Below, piece by piece: positions 38,475 to 47,513 of a stretch of 56,153 nucleotides of DNA (the stretch's first letter is position 1; each line of letters starts with the position of its first letter). The stretch is from Nonomuraea harbinensis (lineage in GTDB: Bacteria > Actinomycetota > Actinomycetes > Streptosporangiales > Streptosporangiaceae). The notes beneath the pieces were generated by a model that was given only the letters and a program-made list of their open reading frames with translations, was not told where the DNA came from and did no database searches. A program made the position numbers and the translations under genes. Location of the stretch: NCBI RefSeq assembly GCF_019396385.1, contig NZ_JAHKRN010000057.1, positions 1 to 56,153 of the forward strand. Direction: 5' to 3'.

Positions 38475-39137
38475 GTGGCGATCCCCGCCATTGCCCCCTA
38501 CATGCTGCCCGCCCTGCCCGACAACCGGCTGAACTGGACGTTGGAGGCGGATCGCGCCGTGCTGCTCATCCACGACATGCAGCACTACTTCCTGCGCCCC
38601 TACGAGATGGACGCCTCCCCCATCGCTGACGTGCTGTCCAACCTGCTGTCCATCCGGCGGCGCTGCGCCGACCTGGGGGTGCCCGTCGTCTACACCGCCC
38701 AGTCAGGCTCTCAAGACCCCGCCGACCGCGGGCTGCTGGCCGATCTGTGGGGTCCCGGCCTGACCGATTCCAAGTCGGACACCGACATCTGCGCCCCGCT
38801 CATGCCCGAGCCCAGCGAGATCCTGCTGGCCAAGCACCGCTACAGCGCCCTGGTACGCAGCCCGCTGGCCGGCCTGATGCGCAACTCCGGCCGGGACCAG
38901 CTGCTGATCGGCGGCGTCTATGCCCATATCGGCATCCAGGCGACCGCGGTCGACGCCTTCAGCAACGACATCAAGCCCTTCGTCCTCGGCGACGCGATCG
39001 CCGCCTTCAACGCCGATGACCACCGGGCCGCGCTGACCTACATGGCCCGGCACTGCGCCCGGGTGGAAGCCACCCGTGAGGTGATCCGAACGCTGAGCGG
39101 CCGCGTGGCGCCTTCCTTGATCAACCCGCTGGCCTGA
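38475..39137 (+). CDS. dhbB: Isochorismatase (EntB/PhzD-like, no carrier domain)
   Basis: 220 residues from a GTG at 38475 behind AAAAGGAG. Active-site Asp is in AVLLIHDMQHYFLRP and Lys in LLAKHRYSAL. The usual nucleophile region reads GGVYAHIGIQATAVDAF, without Cys, as in the vinyl-ether-hydrolysing EntB and PhzD subgroup. IKPFVLGDAIAAF also matches them. It ends after the hydrolase domain, so the aryl carrier domain of EntB/DhbB is missing. Expected reaction: isochorismate to 2,3-dihydro-2,3-dihydroxybenzoate plus pyruvate. Confidence 0.86.
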   Translation: MAIPAIAPYMLPALPDNRLNWTLEADRAVLLIHDMQHYFLRPYEMDASPIADVLSNLLSIRRRCADLGVPVVYTAQSGSQDPADRGLLADLWGPGLTDSKSDTDICAPLMPEPSEILLAKHRYSALVRSPLAGLMRNSGRDQLLIGGVYAHIGIQATAVDAFSNDIKPFVLGDAIAAFNADDHRAALTYMARHCARVEATREVIRTLSGRVAPSLINPLA

Positions 39138-39205
39138 CGCGAGAGGCACTTTCTCATGTTCATCTCTCATGTGGTGACGCGCGCCCGTGTATCCGGGGAG
39201 CTGCG

Positions 39206-40795
39206 GTGATCCCGGTCGCCGAGACGGTCGGCCGGGTGCTGGCAGCGCTCGGGGTCCGGATCGTCTTCGGCGTGGCCGTGGACGACTGCCCGCTCACTCC
39301 TGCCCTGACCGCGCATGGCATGCGGGTGGTCGCCGCCCGGCACCCGAGCGGGGCGACGACCATGGCCGAGGCCTACACGCGGACCAGCGACGAGCCCGCG
39401 GTGCTGGCCATCTCGCAGGGGTCGGTTCTGACCAGTGCCATCACCGGCATCCTGGAAGCGGCCCACAACCGTACGCCCCTGCTGGTCCTCGCATGTGAGA
39501 CGACCGGCGGCCACAGCGGCATGGCCCGACAGGCGGCGTTGCTGACCGCCGCCGGGGCGCTCATCGAACCGGTCATCGACGCGGCCGAGACGGTCAGCGT
39601 CGTCGCCTGGGCCCTGCACGCGGCGCGCACGCAGCGCCGCCCGCTGGTGCTGACATTGGCGCGGGAGGTGGTGGCGGCCTCCTGCCCGCCTCCGCCGGAC
39701 GACCTGCTGGCCTCGCTCGGCGACCTGCGAGCTCCTGCACTTCGGGTGCCGGATGCCGAGACGGTCGCGCGCCTGGCGGACCAGCTGACCGCCGCGTGCC
39801 GGCCGGTGTTCATCGCCGGGCGCGGCGCCCGGCACGCCGGGCGGGAGCTTGAGGAACTGGCCCAGCGCACGGGCGCGCTGCTCGCTACGTCCGCCGCGGC
39901 GCACGGCTTGTTCGCCTCCAGCCCGTGGAATCTCGGGATTGCCGGCGACTGGTCCACTCCGGCGGTCGCCGACCTGATCCACGATGCCGACGTCCTGATC
40001 GGCTGGGGGTGCTCGCTGCACGAGCGGACCACCCGCCGCGGCGCCCTCATCGCATCCCGCGCCCACGTGACGCAGGTCGACCTCGACCCAAGCATGCTCG
40101 GCGTCCATCGCGCCATCGACCTCGGCGTGGTCGGCGACATCGCCGCTACGGCCAGCGCCCTCCTCAAGAGACTCCCCTCGACCCGTACGGGCTACCGCAC
40201 CGAAGAGATCCGCCGCCGCATCAACGAGCAGTCCAGCTGGCACGACGTCGGCTACCAACCGATCAACATCGACGGCCGCATCGATCCCCGGACGCTGTCG
40301 CAACTGCTGGACGCGCTGCTGCCCGAGGAGCGGACGCTCGTCGTCGACCGCGGCGACTTCATGAGCTACCCGATCAGCCTGCTGCGGATCCCCGACGCGC
40401 AGGGGTTCTGCTCCTGGCAAGCCTTCGAGGAAGCCGGGCTCGCCCTGGTCGGCGGCATCGGGGCGGCGCTGGCCAACCCGGACCGGCTGACTCTGGCGGC
40501 GCTCGGCGACACCGGCGCGCTGAGAGCGGCCGCCGAGTTGGAAACCGCGGTACGGCTCGCGCTGCCCCTGCTGATCGTCGTCTACAACACCAGCGACGAC
40601 GGCCCGTACAGGCTGGTCGACCTGGCGGCGCTCGCGACCGGCTATGGCTGCGCGGCGACAGTCGTCCGGCAGGGCCGGGATCTGAAGGCGGTTCGCGACT
40701 GGATGGCCGGGCCATGCCTGGGACCGCTGCTGCTCGACGCACGCATCGCCTCGGTGCGGCTGCCCGACACCAGCTCCTGGAAGGAGGCTTCATGA
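39206..40795 (+). CDS. Divergent thiamine-diphosphate-dependent enzyme (acetolactate synthase/decarboxylase-like)
   Basis: 529 residues from a GTG behind GGGGAG. Three-domain ThDP layout: an N-terminal Pyr domain, a central Rossmann-like domain (RPVFIAGRGARHAGRELEELAQ) and a C-terminal PP domain. Two signatures are altered. The RHE motif that normally supplies the cofactor-activating Glu is RHPSG (Pro47), and the GDG motif reads GDTG at 434-437. The middle Asp and the downstream Asn461 are kept, so Mg-ThDP may still bind. It lies in the DHB operon and overlaps the next gene by four bases. The substrate is unknown; isochorismate-derived or dihydroxybenzoate substrates are possible. Confidence 0.75.
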   Translation: MIPVAETVGRVLAALGVRIVFGVAVDDCPLTPALTAHGMRVVAARHPSGATTMAEAYTRTSDEPAVLAISQGSVLTSAITGILEAAHNRTPLLVLACETTGGHSGMARQAALLTAAGALIEPVIDAAETVSVVAWALHAARTQRRPLVLTLAREVVAASCPPPPDDLLASLGDLRAPALRVPDAETVARLADQLTAACRPVFIAGRGARHAGRELEELAQRTGALLATSAAAHGLFASSPWNLGIAGDWSTPAVADLIHDADVLIGWGCSLHERTTRRGALIASRAHVTQVDLDPSMLGVHRAIDLGVVGDIAATASALLKRLPSTRTGYRTEEIRRRINEQSSWHDVGYQPINIDGRIDPRTLSQLLDALLPEERTLVVDRGDFMSYPISLLRIPDAQGFCSWQAFEEAGLALVGGIGAALANPDRLTLAALGDTGALRAAAELETAVRLALPLLIVVYNTSDDGPYRLVDLAALATGYGCAATVVRQGRDLKAVRDWMAGPCLGPLLLDARIASVRLPDTSSWKEAS

Positions 40796-42096
40796 CGACC
40801 TTCTACGTGCTGGACCAGCTCGGTACGTCGTCCGCGGCCCGACTGAGCCAGATCGATCTCGCCCCGGAAGGGCTTCCATCCCGCCATCTGACGGGCGGCT
40901 GGTGGCAAGCACCGGCCGACGGCGCTCCGCATCCACTGCACAGAGCAGCCGGGCGAGCCGCCCGCCGCCAGCGGGAGCTGCTCAGGTACCTGTGGAACAC
41001 CGACGTGCCGGTGGCCGACGTCGTGTGCGAGCGCGACCTGCGCCCCGGCCACGAGACCGTGACCGCCTACAGCGGGCTCCGCCTGCGCGATGCCGTCCAT
41101 CACGTGTTCATCGGCGGCACCCCGCCCGCCGACTCGAGAGTGGACGATCTGCACGAGGTGACCGTCATCTCGGGCGGATGCCACTTCAGCACGCGCGCCG
41201 CCCGATTGGTCACCGAAAGCGGCCGCAGCGTCCCCATCACCTCGCTGCGCCGCGATCAGGTCGGCGAACCGGTCGTGGGGCTGCGGCTGGACGACGACCT
41301 GACGGTCTCCGAGGCCGAGACCGCGGCCCGGCTGCCCGCCGTGGGCGCGGGTGTGTTGTCACGTGTCCCGCCCAATGTTCCGGTCCGGGTGGTGCTGGAT
41401 GTGCCGGATGCCGCCACCGCCCTGACCTTGCTGCAGGCCGCGCAGCACGGTGAAGTCCCGGCGGGGCTGCTGCTGGAGTGGTGCGAGGCGGTCGCCGCCC
41501 GCCATCCCCGTCTGGCCGGCCTGCACGCCGAAAGCTGGCGAGCCGCCCTTACCTACGCACCACGGGTCCGGCCGGTGCGGGTGGAGGGCTCGGCCGAGCT
41601 CGAAACCGTCGGCGCCTACCTGCGGCACGCCCTGAGCTGTGGCCGGGTCCCGTCGACCGCGGAGCTGGTCGACCTCGTCGCGGCCCAGGACCGGCTCTGG
41701 CGGCTGCTCGTGCAGGTCGCCCCGCCCACGACCCCGGTCGAGCTGGCCGAGCTCAGCTACGTCGCCGCCCAGCTGCGCGCCGCCGTCTCCACGCCGCACG
41801 CTCCGCGGCTGGCGATCGCGGTGGAGAACGTCTATGAGACCAAGATCCAACAGCGCTCCAGCGCCTTGGCCCGCGCCTTACGCGCCGAAATGCCCAACGC
41901 CCGGTTCCCTCTGGTCGGGCTCTACCCGCTGGGTCGGCTCTGGGTCCGTGACACCGACGGCGCCATCCGGCTGAACCTGCACACCCACGACCCCGGCCGA
42001 TGGGCGGTTGACGAGCACGGCCACAAGATCGACCTGATCCAGCTCGCCACCGGCCTGTATACGGCGGCGACCCGTCCGCTGGCAGGTCATGGATGA
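40792..42096 (+). CDS. Unrecognised 434-residue protein, last gene of DHB operon
   Basis: The ATG at 40792 has a strong AAGGAGG and overlaps the previous stop (ATGA), so it is surely translated with the ThDP enzyme. A longer in-frame extension upstream is a shadow of that gene. No domain is recognised. Visible stretches include HEVTVISGGCHFSTRAARLV, VPVRVVLDVPDAATALTLLQAAQ and a C-terminal LAIAVENVYETKIQQRSSALARAL block. There is no signal peptide or membrane helix. Its coupling suggests a role in the step after or around the ThDP reaction. Confidence 0.75.
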   Translation: MTTFYVLDQLGTSSAARLSQIDLAPEGLPSRHLTGGWWQAPADGAPHPLHRAAGRAARRQRELLRYLWNTDVPVADVVCERDLRPGHETVTAYSGLRLRDAVHHVFIGGTPPADSRVDDLHEVTVISGGCHFSTRAARLVTESGRSVPITSLRRDQVGEPVVGLRLDDDLTVSEAETAARLPAVGAGVLSRVPPNVPVRVVLDVPDAATALTLLQAAQHGEVPAGLLLEWCEAVAARHPRLAGLHAESWRAALTYAPRVRPVRVEGSAELETVGAYLRHALSCGRVPSTAELVDLVAAQDRLWRLLVQVAPPTTPVELAELSYVAAQLRAAVSTPHAPRLAIAVENVYETKIQQRSSALARALRAEMPNARFPLVGLYPLGRLWVRDTDGAIRLNLHTHDPGRWAVDEHGHKIDLIQLATGLYTAATRPLAGHG

Positions 42097-42163
42097 ACGG
42101 CGTGCGATCACCGTCCCGGTCATCGCGAAGCCGGCCGGTACCCCTTTCATTCCAGGAGAGCCG

Positions 42164-43660
42164 ATGTGGCACTCGCTATCGGACGACGCCCGCGAGGTCA
42201 TCGAGGACCTGCGGCACCGCTACGGCGACCGGCTGTACGACTACCTGCGAACCGTGCTGAGCTCCGGCGAGGCCCGGCTCGCCCTGGCCGGCACGCTGGT
42301 GTCGGCCTGCGTGCACGCGGAGCGCGTGGCCGACGATGAGCACCTGCGTGCCTGGCTGTACGGGCTGGCTCGTGCGCACCGTACCTTGGCCGTCCAAGAG
42401 GGCTCTGCGTCGCACCTGGACCGGAACGGGCCGCTCGGTGAGGCGTTGGCCGAGCTGTCACCAGGCCAACGCGAAGTGCTCGATCTGGCCGTACGGCATG
42501 AGCTGTCTGACATCGAGATCGCCTTGATCTTCAACGTCGGCGCGGTCCAGGTTGAGACCCTTCTAGCCCAGGCACGCGAGCAGGTGGCGGCATGGCTTGC
42601 GATGAACGCCGCCGGGGCTGACCTGGCCCGAGACGTACCGATCCTGGCCGCGCCGGACACGCTGACCGATGAGCTGCTCCTGGCCAAGCCGCTCGGCGAA
42701 GAGGAAGCACTGTGGCGTGCGGACGAGTTTCCGGTTCAGCCATCGCTCCTGCCCGATGCTCGGCACACGCCCAGCATCCGGCTCCCGGCTGCGGCCGACG
42801 ACCGGCCGTTTCGGAACTGGGAGCAAGGCAGCGAGCATGTGGAGGAGTTCTGGCGGCGGCGCCCGGACGAGGCCGATCCCGAGGCCCGCCTGTCCTTGCG
42901 TCCTGTGGTGCCGGCGCTGCGGGTCTGCATGATGGTCGTCGGGGCGGTCGCGGGTGTGTCGCTTATCGGCATGGCCTGGTCGGGACTGCACTCAGCCCGC
43001 CAGGGACCACCCTCGGCTCCTGGGGCTGAGACGATTACCCTGATCGCCACGCATCCGCCGTTCGAACCGGCGGTCGAAGAGCCGCCCCTTGTGGCGACGT
43101 CCGCGCCCGTACCTCACCGCACCGGGTCTGCTTCGGACGATCGCGCCAGTGCCAAGCCCAGCCCCGCCGTCACCCGTACGGCCGATCCGGATCGGGCAAC
43201 TGGGCGTACCGGCGGGCAGGAGCCGACAGGTCGCGCCACCACCACGAGCAGTCGCCGGTTGCCCAAGCCCGCCGCGCCATCCGCGCGGGTCTTCCCGACC
43301 GGCATCAGCCTGGGCGCGGCGCGGACGGGCTCGTTCACCATCGAGTTCTCTCCGGGCGGCGGCCGCGTGGTGTCGGCCTCCGCCAGTGACGGCATGGTGG
43401 TCGACGGAACCCGCTTCATCGTTAGCGCGCCACAGGCCAAGCCGGGCTGCTCCTCGTCGAGAGGCGCAGGGACGATCACGCTCACCTGGCGCGCCGCCAA
43501 CACCGGCGACGGCAGAATCTCGGCCGGCACCACCACCGCGAGCGGTACGGCCACGGTCCACGTGAGCTGGACCATCGCGGCTGACAAGGGCGTCTGGATA
43601 CCCACCGGCAACCACGTCGGCGACGGCCAGGGCCACTGGTCGAACTGCCCCCACGGCTGA
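42164..43660 (+). CDS. Sigma-70-like domain fused via a membrane helix to an extracytoplasmic domain
   Basis: 498 residues from the ATG at 42164 (GGAG seven bases upstream; the frame opens earlier at 42089). Residues 1-160 resemble ECF sigma factors: a region-2-like helix bundle, then a region-4-like LAELSPGQREVLDLAVRHELSDIEIALIFN. One membrane helix follows near residue 250 (VCMMVVGAVAGVSLIGMAW). Then comes a Pro/Thr/Ser linker and a beta-rich terminal domain (VFPTGISLGAARTGSFTIEF, ending in a cysteine-containing tail). The topology suggests transmembrane control of transcription, or a degenerate sigma domain used as a scaffold. It heads a run with the secreted, membrane and coupling proteins. 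Confidence 0.7.
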   Translation: MWHSLSDDAREVIEDLRHRYGDRLYDYLRTVLSSGEARLALAGTLVSACVHAERVADDEHLRAWLYGLARAHRTLAVQEGSASHLDRNGPLGEALAELSPGQREVLDLAVRHELSDIEIALIFNVGAVQVETLLAQAREQVAAWLAMNAAGADLARDVPILAAPDTLTDELLLAKPLGEEEALWRADEFPVQPSLLPDARHTPSIRLPAAADDRPFRNWEQGSEHVEEFWRRRPDEADPEARLSLRPVVPALRVCMMVVGAVAGVSLIGMAWSGLHSARQGPPSAPGAETITLIATHPPFEPAVEEPPLVATSAPVPHRTGSASDDRASAKPSPAVTRTADPDRATGRTGGQEPTGRATTTSSRRLPKPAAPSARVFPTGISLGAARTGSFTIEFSPGGGRVVSASASDGMVVDGTRFIVSAPQAKPGCSSSRGAGTITLTWRAANTGDGRISAGTTTASGTATVHVSWTIAADKGVWIPTGNHVGDGQGHWSNCPHG

Positions 43661-43693
43661 CCCTCTTCGAACGCCCTCCCTGGAGCATCCCAG

Positions 43694-45034
43694 ATGAGAC
43701 AGTTCTTCTCCGGCATCACCCGGCGAGAAGCGCAGTTCACCGTGGCCGGCAGCGTGCTGGCGCTCGTTGTGTGCATGCCACTCCTGGCCAGGGCCGACCC
43801 CGGCGTGATCCCCGGCAACAACCCAGCGGACTCCGGCGCCGAGCAGGCCATGGACGTACAGCGTGGCGATTCCTGCCGGGACCTGCTGCCTGCTGATACT
43901 CCGACCCACGTGGTCTGCCATTGGCTGACCCCACCGCAAGACGCCGCCGAGGTCGCCGCGTTCTGGGCCGCCGATGGCGGCGCCAACCTGGAGGCCGCCG
44001 AGCCGCTGTCCACCGCCTCCGCCACGGTGCGTCCCAGCCCTCGCCGATCGGCCACGACGAGTTCGACCTCGGCCCCCACGCCGACGGCCACTCCCGTCGA
44101 GAGCAGGTCGCCCGACGCCACTGCGAGCCCTTTGGCGACAGAGCAGCCGGGCACCGCCGCGATCAAGGCCGCACGAGCGGCCGGGCTGCGCATCTGGGTG
44201 GAGAGTGACCTTGCGGACGACTATCTCGCCGGCGCCACGCGATTCCAGACAGCTCTGGACGCGCTCGCCGAGGCCGCCCGTCAGCCTGGCGTGATCGGCG
44301 TCAAGTTCGTCGACAACCTCGCCTACAGCGGGTTCACGAGCGCGGACGACGTCGAGGCCTTTCTCAGCCGCACCGTTGATGCTTTGCGCCAGGCCGTGCC
44401 CGGTAAGCGGCTCGCGATCGGCGTGGTGGTGCCCGAGCTGGGCTGCGGCGCGGCAACCGCCTGCGTCGCGGCTATGCGGGACAAGGCGCCGCTGGCCACC
44501 AAGAAGCTCGTCGAGCGCTACATCAAGGCGAGCGCCGTCGAGCAGGTGTACGTCTCCAACGGTTTGTTCGCTTCCGCCTACCACCAGCATCAGCTGCACG
44601 ACCCGAAGACCGGCAAGCAGCAGCCCATCACACCCGCGATCGCCACCCGCGCCCAATGGCTGAGCATCAAGGCCCTCGACTGGGACACGCTGGCCCAGAT
44701 CAGCTCGCGAGAGTACGGCCTGGCCCACAGCGGCCGCGCCGCCCCCTGGGACGACACCCAGGCCACAGCCCAGATCAACACCCGCATCGGCACCGTCATC
44801 GGACTGGGCGTACCCACGGTGACGCTGTGGGGGCACCACGCCGTCGACGGCGGCCGCACCTACCGGCTGCTCGACGCCGACCTGGCGGGCAACCCGCTCT
44901 GGTCGCAGCTGATCCGCCAGCAACTGCGCGAGCGGCTCTCGGTGGTGTTCGACCCGCGCTCCACCGAGCTCGGCATCCGGCAGGACATCGCCGCCCTCAG
45001 CAAGGCAGCCGGCGAGATCTTCATCCTCGTGTGA
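43694..45034 (+). CDS. Secreted or membrane-anchored protein of unknown function (possible TIM-barrel-like)
   Basis: 446 residues. A signal peptide or signal anchor lies at 14-35 (FTVAGSVLALVVCMPLLARADP). A Ser/Thr/Pro linker around 110-150 precedes a folded domain of about 300 residues with alternating strands and helices (GLRIWVESDLADDY, VIGVKFVDNLAYSG, RLAIGVVVPELGCG, VEQVYVSNGLFASAY, VPTVTLWGHHAVDGG). This pattern resembles a TIM barrel, perhaps glycosidase-like, but I cannot name a family. It lies 33 bases after the sigma-like gene. Confidence 0.65.
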   Translation: MRQFFSGITRREAQFTVAGSVLALVVCMPLLARADPGVIPGNNPADSGAEQAMDVQRGDSCRDLLPADTPTHVVCHWLTPPQDAAEVAAFWAADGGANLEAAEPLSTASATVRPSPRRSATTSSTSAPTPTATPVESRSPDATASPLATEQPGTAAIKAARAAGLRIWVESDLADDYLAGATRFQTALDALAEAARQPGVIGVKFVDNLAYSGFTSADDVEAFLSRTVDALRQAVPGKRLAIGVVVPELGCGAATACVAAMRDKAPLATKKLVERYIKASAVEQVYVSNGLFASAYHQHQLHDPKTGKQQPITPAIATRAQWLSIKALDWDTLAQISSREYGLAHSGRAAPWDDTQATAQINTRIGTVIGLGVPTVTLWGHHAVDGGRTYRLLDADLAGNPLWSQLIRQQLRERLSVVFDPRSTELGIRQDIAALSKAAGEIFILV

Positions 45035-45060
45035 GCCACGTCGAAAGGGTGCAACACCTC

Positions 45061-45768
45061 ATGCCGTCCGACCCTCCAAACCTGCCCGAAGGCCGCTTCG
45101 ACGGCGACGAAGGCCCGGCCGCGTTCGCTGACGTCGGCGCCGGATACCCCGTCGAACTCGGCCCGGACAGGCGGAACCCGTCTGCGGACGGCGGGAAACC
45201 GGACGCGCCTCTCACGCCGATCAACACGCGCCGCCTGCACCACCCACCACCCGCACCTGCCACAGACGACGAGGACGAGTTCGAGCCGGCCCGCACCGAC
45301 TGGCGCAAGCTCATGCCTCTGACATTCACCCTGGTCGCCGCCATCGGCCTCGGCACCTGGCTGGCCCTCGCCCCACTGGGACAGCACACCACCGAACCCG
45401 ACGAGCCTTTCTCGTACGTGCAACGCACCCCGCCCACCCGCCACCCACCGACCACTGCCCAGCCCAGCCCCAGTCCGACCCTCAGCGCGACACGCACCTC
45501 GGCGTCCCCCCGCAGGACCGCCTCCACCAAGCCCCGCCCATCCCCCACCTCGTCGGCCAAGAAGCCCAGCAGGCGGCCATCCGACAGGCCTGTCAGGCGA
45601 GCATCCAGCAGGCCCGCCGTGACCGTCACCGAGACGGCACGTGCCGCACCCACCCGCACAGCCCGCACCCGTGCGCCCCGGCGCGGCGGGCCGGAGGAAC
45701 CGCCGGGCACACTGCTCGCTCCGACCTGTCTGACCTGGGCCGAATGCCACGACGGACCTCCCCGGTGA
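45061..45768 (+). CDS. Single-pass membrane protein with long Pro/Arg/Ser-rich extracellular tail
   Basis: 235 residues from the ATG at 45061. A hydrophilic N-terminal 85 residues are followed by one membrane helix (LMPLTFTLVAAIGLGTWLALA) and a low-complexity tail rich in Pro, Thr, Ser and Arg, ending near CLTWAECHDG. No family is recognised. It overlaps the coupling-protein gene by four bases (GTGA), so it is probably a small accessory component of the same membrane machine. Confidence 0.65.
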   Translation: MPSDPPNLPEGRFDGDEGPAAFADVGAGYPVELGPDRRNPSADGGKPDAPLTPINTRRLHHPPPAPATDDEDEFEPARTDWRKLMPLTFTLVAAIGLGTWLALAPLGQHTTEPDEPFSYVQRTPPTRHPPTTAQPSPSPTLSATRTSASPRRTASTKPRPSPTSSAKKPSRRPSDRPVRRASSRPAVTVTETARAAPTRTARTRAPRRGGPEEPPGTLLAPTCLTWAECHDGPPR

Positions 45769-47513
45769 CGCCGATGACCACGGGGTTGGCCGGTAACGGC
45801 TGGCCGCAGTTCCCGCACACGGGCTTGCTCGTCGCTGCGGGCGCTGCCCTGATGGCCACTTCGGTGGCCGCCGTAGTCGTCCACCGCCTGCGTAATCCGC
45901 GTCGCCGTCAAGGGTTGGCGTTGTGGTGGCGGCTGCGTCTGCGGATGTATCCGGGCGCGGGCTTCGCTCGCCGTCTGGAGCTTTACCTGCACTACGGGCT
46001 GCCGGCCGCTCGCAAGGTCGCCCGCCACGCGCGCCCGTCGGTGCGGGGCTGGTGGCGGCGGCGGTTGCTCGCGCACAGCGAGATCGCCCTGTTCCTCGGC
46101 TGGGCGCAGGGCTGGATCTTCCGCATGCGTACGTACGCCACCTTCGAGGACGGCCTGCTGTGTCTGGCTCCGCAGAAGGAGGGTAAGACCGCTCACCTGG
46201 CCGGGCGCATCCTGGACGCCCCGGGCGCGGTGATCGTCACCAGCATCCGTGACGACATCGTCGGCCTGACCGCCGGGCTGCGCGGCGAGCGCCGGCGCGT
46301 CCACCTGTTCAACCCTGACCGGTTCGGCACCTGGGCCTCCACCGTCCGCTGGTCCCCCGTGGACGGCTGCCACGACCAGGCCACCGCGATCCGGCGAGCC
46401 GCGCACATGGTCGCCGCGGCGGAGACCGGCGGCGTATCCGACGAGGGATTCTGGACCAACCAGGCCGCGATGGTGCTGGCCTCACTCATGCACGCCGCCG
46501 CTCTCGAACGGCTGACGATGGAGCAGGTCTACGCCTGGGCGCTGGACGAGGACCCGACTCCGTTGAAGATCCTCACCCGCCTCCGTCCCGGGCTCGACAC
46601 CGACCGCGCCGCCGCTCTGGTGCGTCGATATCACACCCTGCACGTCCGTACGCGCGACAGCATTTTCCTCACCCTCCGGCAGGTGTTGCGCTGTATGGAC
46701 GACCCGGCCATCGCCCACATGATCTGCCCCGCTCCCGGCGAAGGGCTCGACCTCGATGAGCTGCTGCGGCGCCGGGAAACCCTGTACCTGATCGCCGGCG
46801 ATGACGTCACCCCGGCCATCCCCGTGCTGTTCACCACCCTGGTCGCCGAACTCCACCACCACGCCCGCGCGCTTGCCTCCCGCCGCCCCGGACGCCGGAT
46901 GGACCCGCCGGTGCTGTTCGTGCTGGACGAGGCTCCCGAGGTGTGCCCAATCCCCCGGCTTCCCGGCTGGCTGGCCACCGCCGCCGGCGCCGGCCTGGTC
47001 TTCATCGTCGCGGGCCAATCCCAGGCGCAGTTCCGCCAACGGTGGGGGCCTGAGGGAGCCCGAACCATCTGGAACAACGCCAAGGCCAAGATGCTGTTCG
47101 GCGCCACCTCCGACCCCGAAGACCTCAAGACGATGTCCGAGCTGTGCGGCGAGATCGCGATGCCGTACTGGGAGACCTCGGTCGACGGCTCGAGCCGGCG
47201 GCTGCGCACCCGCCGCTGGGAGAACGTGCCCGTGCTGCCGCCTGAGCAGGCTCGCCGGCTGCCGACCTGGCGGGCCCTGGTCCTGCGCCGCAACGCCACG
47301 CCGACCATCGTCCGTATTGAGCAGATCTGGAAGCGCGCTGACTACAAGCGTTGGCGCAAGAAGGGTCAGGTGCCGCTGCCGGCCCTGAAACCGTCGGCGC
47401 TCACCTCCACCGCTTGCCAGCTTCCTCAACCCCCGGCCACTATGAGCCGCCGCCCCCGTCTGGCTCGGCCGTGGCACGTCCGCGACGACGAACCGGACGA
47501 CGACCGACAGTGA
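45765..47513 (+). CDS. VirD4/TraG-type conjugative coupling ATPase
   Basis: 582 residues from a GTG at 45765 that overlaps the previous stop. An N-terminal hydrophobic helix (GLLVAAGAALMATSVAAVVV) is followed by a P-loop-like APQKEGKTAHLAG near residue 135, Walker B VLFVLDEAPEV near 384 and the IVAGQSQAQFRQRWG segment near 420, with a TraM/TraG-like LFGATSDPEDLKTMSELCG end. These are landmarks of type IV coupling proteins that deliver DNA to a conjugation channel. No relaxase or channel genes are seen in the window, so the system is partial here or relies on genes elsewhere. Confidence 0.85.
   Translation: MTPMTTGLAGNGWPQFPHTGLLVAAGAALMATSVAAVVVHRLRNPRRRQGLALWWRLRLRMYPGAGFARRLELYLHYGLPAARKVARHARPSVRGWWRRRLLAHSEIALFLGWAQGWIFRMRTYATFEDGLLCLAPQKEGKTAHLAGRILDAPGAVIVTSIRDDIVGLTAGLRGERRRVHLFNPDRFGTWASTVRWSPVDGCHDQATAIRRAAHMVAAAETGGVSDEGFWTNQAAMVLASLMHAAALERLTMEQVYAWALDEDPTPLKILTRLRPGLDTDRAAALVRRYHTLHVRTRDSIFLTLRQVLRCMDDPAIAHMICPAPGEGLDLDELLRRRETLYLIAGDDVTPAIPVLFTTLVAELHHHARALASRRPGRRMDPPVLFVLDEAPEVCPIPRLPGWLATAAGAGLVFIVAGQSQAQFRQRWGPEGARTIWNNAKAKMLFGATSDPEDLKTMSELCGEIAMPYWETSVDGSSRRLRTRRWENVPVLPPEQARRLPTWRALVLRRNATPTIVRIEQIWKRADYKRWRKKGQVPLPALKPSALTSTACQLPQPPATMSRRPRLARPWHVRDDEPDDDRQ

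Noticed and set aside
39925..40791. Upstream in-frame extension of the 434-aa protein
   Set aside because: It lies inside the ThDP enzyme gene in another frame and is Arg-rich; the ATG at 40792 has a strong ribosome site.
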